NCBI GenBank assembly: GCA_023634235.1 | Contig: JAMKCF010000080.1 | Coordinates: 310,001-374,000 of the forward strand | Length of the DNA: 64,000 nucleotides | Direction: 5' to 3' | DNA from: Pisaster brevispinus | Taxonomy: Eukaryota > Echinodermata > Asteroidea > Forcipulatida > Asteriidae | In this document: positions 35,634 to 45,501 of the stretch, piece after piece | Layout: every line of letters begins with the position of its first letter | Numbering within the stretch: position 1 is the stretch's first letter | Translations under genes and position numbers: made by a program | The notes under the pieces: generated by a model | Databases searched by the model: none | Told to the model about the DNA's origin: nothing | What the model saw: only the letters and a program-made list of their open reading frames with translations

Positions 35634-36230
35634 GTTTTTTTCGTTATACTGCTGGCCCCGGCTGTGGTCTCAACATGCAAGTAGCGCATTTTACGGTTAC
35701 CTGATCTAAGGCAGTTGCAGATTTCGACCCCAATTGAGGTTTCAATCTATGCAACTAAAGTTCTCATGCGGTAATGGAGCCTCGACTCTACACCTAGCTC
35801 TCTCATCTAAGTGTACTGTCGTGGTACTGTGATTATACAGATCCATGCATGGATTTATATTTCCTATCAAAACCACGCAATTGTAACATTGATTCTTACG
35901 GGTGTTTTTCACCATACCTGCAGGTGAATTCGTGTAACTAGTTTTGAACGAGGCTAAGTTATTTGCTAAGAACTTCATCGCTTAGATTTAGTGCAATGTT
36001 TTGTTCAATTAGTGTAACAGCTTATTACTACATAAAAACATCAGACTGTGCTGGACAGTCTCTTCGATGTTGAGTACTTTGCCAACATACATTTTAAACA
36101 TACATTCGGGTAACACTATTGCAAACTTTTATACATAGTTATTTTGACCACATTATTATTTGTTGTTTTAGTTGTTGGGTCAACATTAAACGATTGTGGC
36201 ATGCTATTATGTGGTTCATAGTGTTGCGAC
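35634..36230. other. Non-coding stretch
   Basis: Nothing recognised; only short frames. Confidence 0.5.
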
Positions 36231-36350
36231 ATGGAGCAACCGTGGCGAAGCCGATACACATTTTGTCCCAAATGTGTACAGAGCACTGGGACCCATCACA
36301 GAGTTTGCAACAATAGTTGCATTACAAAATTAGAATATAACTTTTATTGA
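36231..36350 (+). CDS. Possible small Cys/His zinc-binding peptide or exon fragment
   Basis: A 39-codon frame reads MEQPWRSRYTFCPKCVQ, then STGTHHRVCNNSCITK. The spacing CxxC-x6-HH-xx-C-xxx-C looks like a zinc site. It has an ATG and a TGA but no splice or promoter support. It may be one exon of a larger protein or chance. Confidence 0.25.
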   Translation: MEQPWRSRYTFCPKCVQSTGTHHRVCNNSCITKLEYNFY

Positions 36351-38456
36351 TAGGCGAACAGGTTCCTTTTTAACTATTGTTTTTTTTTTTTTTTTTTTTT
36401 CTTCATATTTTGGGAGTTATTTATTGCAACTTTTTTTTGAAGTTGTTTTCGAATGTACAAATTATGTTGTTTTTCTTTATAAAATATTGCTTGAGGAACT
36501 AAGTAGGCATCCGGTGTACTTGTTTAACAAAATTTAACAATATTTTGATGTATACCTTTTTGTTAGCAAAAACAAAACAAATTGCCACATGTTGTACTCT
36601 AGAATGTCATTGAATCATAAAAGCACAAATAAATACACACACCTTTTTATTTACAATGCTTACTTCATTATTGGGAAAGCTGAAACAAAAACAAAGGTTT
36701 GTTAGTAAATGTAAGTAAATGTGTATCATTTGCTGCTCAAAGACGGTTAAAAAGAGTAGAGGACTTAATCTCGTTTTACTCAAACCCAGCTGAAGAGAGC
36801 TGGAGGGGATATAGTTTCTATCAATTGTTCTTCAAACCCAGCCGAGAGGGGACGGAATAAAAAACTGCGTCCGTTGCTGCTCAAACAAAGTGAAACAAGA
36901 GAATGGGTAGATTTTGTTTATCCCTTAATCCCTCCTTAAACAAGTCAAAATTTGCAAAAAATTGCAAAACAAAACTGGAGTTTATCATTTTTTTTTATTG
37001 TTAGCTCAGAACATTAGATTGATTCGAACAAATCTGGAGCAAGTTAAAACAAAAAAAATGTAGAGAACATGTAAAATAAAAAAGCGTTGCTTTAAAATAC
37101 TGTTTTGATAAACATTTTCGAACTTTTAAGACTGTAAATTTGAAGAAAAAATAATTTAAAAAATGCAGTTGAAAATGAACCTGTTGGCGGTATGTTATCA
37201 ACTTGTGTGACTGTTACAACAAAAGTGATGCACAGTTTACAACATACATTAACTGTTGTACTCTCGTTGTAGAGCAATTATTTGGCGTTTTACAAAGTAA
37301 CTAAGTTGAAATGTTTTGTTTGCCGTCGAACAACATTGTCGTGTTTTTTATAAAATGGATAATTAACAGGGTTTGCTAGCTTGCTTAAGAGCACACAATT
37401 GATATTAAACTAAATGATGTGTTTGTTTACGTTTTTTAAATAAAAATATCGTCGCTTAGAGAATAATAACATTAAACAAAGTAAAATAATGTTTTAAGAG
37501 TTTACAATAATCTGTTTTCAGTCTAGAACAATACAAAGGTACAAGTTGACCCGGATTCCGGTTCCAGAGGACCATGTTAACTCTGCGTGACACCGTCAAA
37601 CAAAATCACACCATTTCGCCATGTCTTACTTGTTGAGTAACAGTTTGATTTTAGCGTGTAATACAGTTCTGTGAAGAACCAAACCACTTTTAAATCACCC
37701 AATCACTTTTAAATCAGCCACAGCATTAGATATAGACCCTTTTGACTAAATAAAATCAATTCAAGCAAAATTGCATTTTGAAATGAGCTCACATGCCTCT
37801 TTCTGCTCAATCAACCATTTCTTTGACTAACGCCCTTTGTTTACAAAACTTAGCAAGGCTGAGTAATTGCTGTACAAATTCCTATGGGAATTCCTGGAGA
37901 GCGGGTTAATGTTGGATTGTGTTAGTTTAAAACAAACCCCGGGTAGTGATAAGACATTTGGCATGCTATTTGGCTTGGTGCAGTTGTTGAACTTGGAATT
38001 GTTTTAATTTGTTGAAAAAATGGCTTACTTATGACTTTTTAATTAAAAACTGTTACTACGTCATATTTTGTGTCGTGAATGAACCCGTCTTTACGCCATC
38101 TGTGATCGACGGTGACTGTATTCTCGCAGTGACACAATTTATAATAAATTGTGACGTCCTTCTTTTGTGAGGTCCTTCTTTCTGTCATAATAAAGTGTTA
38201 TCTAACCCAACCTGTCCTTCTACCGTTATCTTTGCCCGTAACTTGTTATTGGCATCCGTTCACCACAAAACCGTCTAACTAATGTTAGTATTCATCATGA
38301 GGCATAATGTGAATATAAAATACATATATACACAAACATTTTTTTAAATCGTACAACGACAACCGTTTTTGCGACAATGCTTTAACGTTTAAGCGTGTCT
38401 TATTTGTTTGTTTTCGTTTCAACATTTGTTAAATACAATTGATGTTTGTTTATAAC
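36351..38456. other. Non-coding stretch with one dispersed repeat
   Basis: A T-run at about 36380, and at 37580-37900 one copy of the repeat described at 15430. No gene. Confidence 0.55.
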
Positions 38457-38809
38457 AAACAAGTACTGTTCTGTTACACCTGATAATATTAACTGCGTTG
38501 TATACATTCAAAATCTGCGCCATATCCGGCTGTTATCGAAGACTTTCTGTTTTCACGGTTTATTTTTATGATTATGGTATTTTTAATATGCTAATTTTCA
38601 GACTTTCAGGCCTAGAAACAATGTGGAATCACCAACAAGGGCCCAATATAATGTATATGGTTATCGTGCCTGTGCCTGAGCGTAATTAAATGTTTTATTT
38701 GAATAGAAAGCTGCCACATATTTTAAGAGCTTGCCCTGATAGCAAAGAATGGTGATTGCAAGCACATAATTGACGGTAAGCAGAGCAGTAAAATTGGGCC
38801 TTGGTCTCA

Positions 38810-38995
38810 TCAAATCATTCTCGGACCCGAAAGCGGGCGGTCAATCATTTATAACATGAAACAAATAGTTGAATATTCGTTCATTTTTTTTAGGGAAACG
38901 GATTAGAAACATCAAATCATTCTCGGACCTGAAAGCGGGCGGTCAATCGTTTATAACATGAAACAAATAGTTGAATATTCGGGGTTTTGCTTTTA
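38810..38995. repeat. Local tandem duplication, about 95 bp, two units
   Basis: ATCATTCTCGGACC..GAAAGCGGGCGGTCAATC through AGGGAAACGGATTAGAAAC occurs twice. Block 1 has one unit. Confidence 0.85.
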
Positions 38996-39352
38996 GGGGA
39001 AACGGATTAGAAACAAATTAAAAATAGCACACAACAAGTTGAATTACCCATTTTGGGGGGAATTGGATGACCAACAATTACAGCATCCCAACTAACACAA
39101 AATTGTGCCCTATAATCTATTATGTCAAAACATAAGTGTAAAGTAGTCCCTCAAAGACGGTCGGACGTTGAAGTCTTCAGGAAATTGATCTAGGTGTACT
39201 TTTGGAGTTCCGTAAAACCAAAACGGTAAAATTAATACCGCAATCATGAAAAGAGCCAATTTGAAGAAAAAAACAAAACAACAACAACAACTAATTTGTA
39301 TACTTACGAACAATGTTACAATCGCTTTTTTCTTCCATATTTTTAATTTCAG

Positions 39353-40150
39353 ATGATGATTACCTCAACATTGGCCCTTGTTTTTGGATTAATGACAATT
39401 CAGTTCATGGTGGCTACAGTTGCAGTTTCACCCGATCCCGATGTGACGTGTAATTCCTGCTGCCAGGGCCGAGACGGAATACATGGAATTCCCGGATCAA
39501 ATGGGAACCATGGGCCAGTGGGTCCAAGAGGTGATGCAGGCTCTCCTGGTGAGGTTGGTGAACCCGGGACTAAAGGCGACAAGGGGTCGGATGGACTGTT
39601 TGGTGAGCAAGGCGCTAAAGGGGATCATGGACTGAGGGGAGAGCAGGGAGTCGGTCAACCAGTGAAACAAGGACCTCAAGGTATGCCTGGAATGGATGGT
39701 TTGAAGGGGGAGAGAGGTGAACATGGACCAGCTGGACAGACTGGTGAAGCAGGTGAATGCAGTACGCGACGGCCAGCCTTCACTGCAGTGAGGAATACCA
39801 GCTTCAGCCCTTCATCCCCCTATTATCATCTGCCCTTTGAAGAGTTACTGTTTTCAGAGGAAGGAACTGATTTCAGTTTGAGTAACGGCACGTTTACATG
39901 CACTGTGCCTGGGATATACGTCTTCATGTTCTCAGTCCTGAAACAACCAAGTGAGTCTTACCTGTTTGTTCGTCTGATGAAGAACCTTAACACAGGGTAT
40001 TTATACGCTAAAGGTCCTAATCAAGTGAGCAGCAGTGCGGTTATTCCCCTGTACTATGGAGATCAAGTTCACTTAGCTGTACACGGTCAAGTACGTAGTA
40101 ACTTTAACCATTACACGTCTTTCACTGGATTCCTGTTGTACGAAATCTAA
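39353..40150 (+). CDS. C1q-domain protein with collagen-like stalk, copy 2
   Basis: 265 residues, one coding exon, preceded by a T-rich acceptor (TTTAATTTCAG) like copy 1. Residues 1-142 (signal, CNSCC cluster, collagen stalk) differ from copy 1 at only about six positions. One change, Gly104 to Val (QPVKQG), adds a second break next to the Gly-Val-Gly break at 99-101. From residue 148 the C1q head differs at many sites, grouped at 148-157, 195-230 and 245-257, while the core strands (FEELLFSEEG, GTFTCTVPGIYVFMFSV, AVIPL.YGDQ, GFLLYEI) are kept. No lesion is seen. A secreted recognition protein is expected, with ligand preference likely different from copy 1. Confidence 0.9.
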   Translation: MMITSTLALVFGLMTIQFMVATVAVSPDPDVTCNSCCQGRDGIHGIPGSNGNHGPVGPRGDAGSPGEVGEPGTKGDKGSDGLFGEQGAKGDHGLRGEQGVGQPVKQGPQGMPGMDGLKGERGEHGPAGQTGEAGECSTRRPAFTAVRNTSFSPSSPYYHLPFEELLFSEEGTDFSLSNGTFTCTVPGIYVFMFSVLKQPSESYLFVRLMKNLNTGYLYAKGPNQVSSSAVIPLYYGDQVHLAVHGQVRSNFNHYTSFTGFLLYEI

Positions 40151-42095
40151 ACAAAATATAGATAAACACGAACATAAAATATATTAGACAAATAATTAAA
40201 TAATTTAATTAAATTTAATTATTTTGAAAATATGTTCTAAATTTAAACAATTAGTTTATCGGGGAAAAGCGGCGTTTTCGTTTTTTCTAACATGAAACGT
40301 GTTTGTGTAAATTCATATAATTCATGATGACGACTCCCATGCATTTATTTTTCTTAAAAAGTGAAATTGGATTGTAAGAAAAAATAGTAATTCCAAAAAA
40401 ATTCAAACATTTCCTTGCAGTGCGGATTTACGTAGCACGTTATAATTTATCGGTTTACCTACTTAACTGTCATGCAGTCTGGGAATTCGTTTTGCACTAG
40501 GGTATGACGTTTCTCCACATCATTATCGAGCCTGTTGTCAATCAGAGTGGCTGGATATGTTTATTTCATGTACACATAGGTTAATATCCCCTCAGAGGGG
40601 CTAGATTTACCTATTCCGGGTTAGTTAAGCAAGTAATTGTAAACAGACAAACAAAAGTAACAAATTGACATACATCGACCTTAATACAGGTTGAATAAAC
40701 ATAATCCATGATGGCAACCTATTATGGAGATTTTAATTTTGGTAAACAAACACGTAAAACAAAATCATCAAACAACGTTAAAAACGTAACCCTTGTTTTC
40801 AACTTGTGTATTTACAATTTGACCCTAGATAATGTACGATAACAAGTCGGAAAGTTTTGTGTTAATTTGATACAGCATTGCTAAGCTAGGAAGAAACGAA
40901 ATGATGCGATACATTGTGTGTGCCCCCTCCTTTCACAATTGGTGCCGTTAAATTGAAATAATATCTTGTTTCTCCTCGTAATTACAAGTCTCTACAATGT
41001 TCAATGAAATTTTAAATGGTTTGTATTTTGTCCAAAGCAGAAGAAACAGGAGTTGTTCCTTTGAGGCACCTCTAGGCCCATTTGCCCTAAGAATAATCAC
41101 TTGTACTGTAGCTGTTTAAGCAAATCACTACTTAATGCACAACTATGTATTCACTCCACCCTCCCAGATTTTCCCATTCCATTGCATTTTACATCATTTG
41201 AAATGATAAACTTTGAAAAATTCTGCTCTTTTTAAATTCATTTGTTACAAAGTGGTTTTCTTTTTTTCAAATAAAATTACACTCGACACCTTCGCTCTTG
41301 ATTGTCAGTTTGATATTAGCGTGTAATACATTTTGTATGGAGAATTCAATCACTTTTAAATCGCCCAAAGTATTATATAAATATACCCTTTTGACTTAAT
41401 CCAAAATATCAAGCAAAGGTTATTTGGATTTGGGCTCACATAAAATATAAAAGGGGGCACCATCTCACTGATTAAGCCTTGCATTTATCTGCTCAATCAA
41501 CTATTTATATGACACCCTTTGTTTACACAAATCAGCATGAACTTCAACATATCTTATATATTGACTTGTCAAATATTGGGCTGTACTTTGAGTACATATA
41601 ATGTTAAGTACCATTGTGAGTGTTGATGTTTAATCAATAAAACCATAATTGAATTAGATTTTTTTTATTTACGCCACAATTTCTCTCTGGACCGTGCAGA
41701 CCAATATGTTTTCCTTCACGTGTGAATTTCGCTGTGAAAATGTTTCAAATAAAATTGCACTTGTTTACGTTTTAACGTGAGGTTAGTGACTTGTAAGTGT
41801 ACCCTTCTGTCTTCGGGGACTCTTTTAACTAGGAAATGAGTTCATCACAAAATCGTATTTGATTGTAAAATCCCTCTTAAAAGCAATTCCCTTGATCGTA
41901 AAAGAAAAAGGTCGTCACGGAAAGTCAAATTGTATTACAAAAAAAAAATAATAATAATAATTATGAATAATAACTGATAAAATTGTTGAAAAATACAGTC
42001 TGTCAAAGTTGACTATTATTTTCAGAGTGTACTAGAAGTGAAAGCATATTATGCCAGAGTTATGGAAGTTTTGATGTGTCACCCGGATGTGTTAA
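40151..42095. other. 3' flank of C1q copy 2 with a dispersed repeat
   Basis: No gene. 40625-41290 has no counterpart in block 1. 41300-41550 is one copy of the repeat described at 15430. Confidence 0.6.
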
Positions 42096-42302
42096 ATGCT
42101 TATTAGCTTATTAGCTACTACCTGGGCGATGATAGGAAGTTGGCAGGGACTACTACTTCCGCTTAATGGATCGGATCGAGGGGGCTCCTCGTTATTAACT
42201 TTACTGTCGCGGAGTGAGTTCTTAATTGGTTTAAACGTTTTGACCAACTTGCTCCAGTCATCGTCCTACCTTCCCCATAGTTAGCAGCTAATAAGCTAGA
42301 CT
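42095..42302. repeat. Fold-back element, block 2 copy
   Basis: Counterpart of 16558-16760 with the same imperfect inverted ends. Confidence 0.45.
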
Positions 42303-43206
42303 GTTATTTTTAGAACTACGTAGTTTCCAAAAGAAGTCTCCCGAATTTCCAAAATTTACTCAGCGACATTAGAATAAAGAGCAAGACCTAGTTCCCTAAG
42401 AACAAATTTACACAGCTAGTAGATATACATATGGTGTTACCGCAACCGTATTTACTTTGGTTTATATCTCGTAATGATTTGAAATTGTTAGGTTTGTTAT
42501 GAATCGTAAGGAAAAGAAAACCAATATTAGTTTGGACGAAAATCAATTTCCGTTTCAGCTACCGGAGCCAAAAACCCCTAATAATAGTATTATCAATTAC
42601 AATACATAGTTTTACATGTTTTAGTTGACATATTACGTTACATGAATATCTAAGTTTTGCCATGATTTGAGGTATAAATCGAGTGCTTGGGTGTTGTAGG
42701 TTCAAAACATTTTGTTTTACCAACTTATTGAGTGATTTGAACCTCGACGTTAAGCTATTTGATTTCCTACCCAATTTAAGGTAAAGCATTACCTTTTCCT
42801 TGGGTCTTAAATTTACACAAGTGAGGGGTACTACAAAAATTGTCGTTTTTCCCAATATTGACACAATATTTGTACTCAGCAGTTTTACACAGCAAAATTG
42901 TACAAAATTGTACACTTCTTTTTTAGAGTGATATTACGTTTTCACAACCTTTGGATAAACAAATATGAAATTCCTCCAACTTCTGGGGCAATACCAAAGT
43001 TTCTGACCAATGAAATGGTAATTGAAACAATATAACAATTGTGAGTATTTGTTGAGTATGGGTTGCCCAACGATAATGACTACAAATACTCCCATTGCCG
43101 GGTACTTTTTTATATTTACCCAACTGAAACATGTGCCAAATAACTGAGTAAAAAAAGACCAACAAATGCAAAAATGAATTACCCAGTAAATATTCACCCA
43201 GCATTT
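42303..43206. other. Non-coding stretch
   Basis: Matches block 1 up to about 42690, then a unique sequence up to the inversion. A minus frame of 118 codons (42559-42915) has no domain. Confidence 0.5.
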
Positions 43207-43413
43207 TTAACAGTGATAGGGATCAGCTTTGGCTACATTTGTTTCCTTCTCCTTGGTGGTCTTAAGATGACGAAGTTTGATGAGGAGGAAGATGTTGATG
43301 ATGAGAGAGACAATGAAGAGGATGAGAATGTTCCTTACTTTTTCCTTTGGCTGCCCCTCCCCAACTGTTCCCTCTAAATGCCCCTCCCCAAATGTTCCCT
43401 CTAAATGCACCAC
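43207..43413 (-). pseudogene. Transmembrane module, inverted copy, tail lost
   Basis: On the minus strand the frame reads from two G-rich minisatellite units (HLEGT.GEG twice) into QPKEKVRNILILFIVSLII and the basic stretch, then ends at the inversion break just after AKADP. This is the inverse of 19093-19290. The tyrosine-rich tail is gone. Confidence 0.65.
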
Positions 43414-44310
43414 ATCTCTCTTACTGCGATCTCAGTTTTAGATCCAGTCTTGAATTTGACTATAACTTTTCATTGAACTTAAAAACTGTAAACCATTACA
43501 AAAACGCCCGCTGTATTTCTTATGATTGAATTATGATTTTGTACACAAAACCTCGGCCCGATTTTTGTCGAATAACAACTGTAGTGTAAGGAAATAAAAT
43601 ATAAAGTATATTAAATTGTAAGGACTCCGTTGTTGTAACTTCCGCCCAAGTGCTTATTTGTTATAACGTCGGTAATTAAGGGCAGAGGGCAACCTGCTTT
43701 GTGGTTTTTATTTTGTTTAATCCTCTGGAATGCTCCCTTTAATTAGAAAACACAAATGAAATTAAAATGGAATCTGAGAAACAAATCCTGCATAAATGAA
43801 CAGTTTCTCTGATTACTGAGGGTTGGTTTCATTTTGCGAATGCTGCGTCCAGGGATGCGCTTGGTACTTGCTGTCACTTCGCTAAACGTGGATGGATACG
43901 ACGTTTTTATGAACACAAACTGTGATAGTTTGTTAATTTTGTTCAGCAAGTAGACATTGCACATTTCAACTTTCACAGGTTACTTTTAGTCTATCAATGT
44001 GTCTCAGTATTGTTTATTATACATATAAAGAAGCAATACGCTAAATAAATCTACAAATTGTGGCCCTACCTACGGTAATGATATTCTCAAATAAACTCTT
44101 AATAAACCATTGGTGTAAAATCCCTTTGTTATTCTATTATTTCTGAGCTGCTGAAAGCAAATCAAACAATGAATTAGTCAAATGCTTTGATGGCATCAGA
44201 ACACACCTTTCGCTTTTCTTTGCATAAACAGGTATGACAGTCTTAGGAGGAAACCTACCTGTCAAAATGTACAAAACCAAAATAAGTAAATATGACTTCA
44301 AACTAGCCTT
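43214..44310 (-). repeat. Inverted segment within block 2
   Basis: Reverse complement of 17150-19290, shortened by loss of the part matching about 17750-18700. Breaks lie near 43214 and 44310. The flanks on both sides keep block 1 order. Confidence 0.85.
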
Positions 44311-44807
44311 AAGCAGTGTGCTCTACATGGAAACCCTTTTTTCCCATAATGCAAATGTGTAACATACACTTGTGCATAGCAAGTCGCCGGCACAGGTCAC
44401 AATCAAAGATGGATGGGGTGGACGTAATGCTGATGCTGCAGGGCGTTGATGTTTGATGTTCATAATTTCCAAAGCTGCAAGAGAGCATTTGGCTTTGTGG
44501 TAGTTGTTCTGTTCAAGAAACAATAATCTGTTGAACAGAGTGAGGCTTCATGAACCAGTAAGCCATGGATGGCTGGATCTTCATTGACTTTGCAACACGG
44601 GTTCTTCACTCTGACAGTTTGAACTGTCAATAAAAGGTCTGATAAAACCAACCGGCTCTTTTTAGAGCCAACAATGCTTCCAAAAAGAGATTATTACTTA
44701 GTCTGCTCGCAACAATTTTGTTAATGTTTGTTTTCACCCACCAAACACTTATTTTTCAGTTACCCTTGCCCGAAGTTTATCTGGATGTACACTGTTAGTG
44801 AATATCA
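44311..44807. other. Unique insert carrying an octamer and a histone-type stem-loop
   Basis: Absent from block 1. It has ATGCAAAT (44347-44354), the inverse octamer, and the stem-loop at 44654. No histone frame lies between them. It may be what remains of a histone-type gene. Confidence 0.4.
44654..44690 (+). terminator. Histone-type 3' stem-loop and purine-rich downstream element
   Basis: GGCTCTTTTTAGAGCC (44654-44669) is a 6-bp stem with a four-base T loop, preceded by AACCAACC and followed 12 bases later by CAAAAAGAGA. This is the layout recognised by SLBP and U7 snRNP at replication-dependent histone mRNA ends. Confidence 0.6.
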
Positions 44808-45501
44808 GAATATTCACAATTAACTTGGTGGAAAACAGGTGAAAAAACTAAAACGTTAAAAACTTTGAAGGGTGATGAAAGAACCGTCACGCTTAATTTG
44901 ACACTGGACATTGATGGGGTTAGAAAAATACTATAAACAATTGTCAATAACTTTCTCGGTCGGATTGCCTTGAGCCGACAACATCAATAAAAACATGAAT
45001 CTAGGCCCAGCAACGGACCCTTATTAAGTATTTTATCAATTCATTACTTTATCCCCACTCAATCAGTCAAATATAGATAAAGGGATAAATACAGAGTGGA
45101 AGTTGATTAAGTGGTGGGGGTCTCCAAGAAGCAGAGCTTGTCAAGTAGATACCCCCACGACGTGTGTATCATAAAGGTATCAGTTGCATACATATTTTGA
45201 ATTAGTATGTTAAACACCAAATGATCATTACTAAGTTAAACTTTTGTACAAGAAAATGTTAGTAAAGGCTCCTATATTCGAAAATTGAAGACATACAGAC
45301 TTATAATGGCAAGTAAAAAGTATAATCAATCATTGAGATTTACGTTTTAGTACATTATATTATAACATTTTTTGGAGGGTTTGTGTTGAATTTTCTCTGA
45401 AATACCGCCCTCATTTCATAGTTAATGGTGTATACATTAAACGATTCGTATTCAATTGTCATTGACTTTATAGCAAATGTTCATCAGAGAGAAAAACATT
45501 G

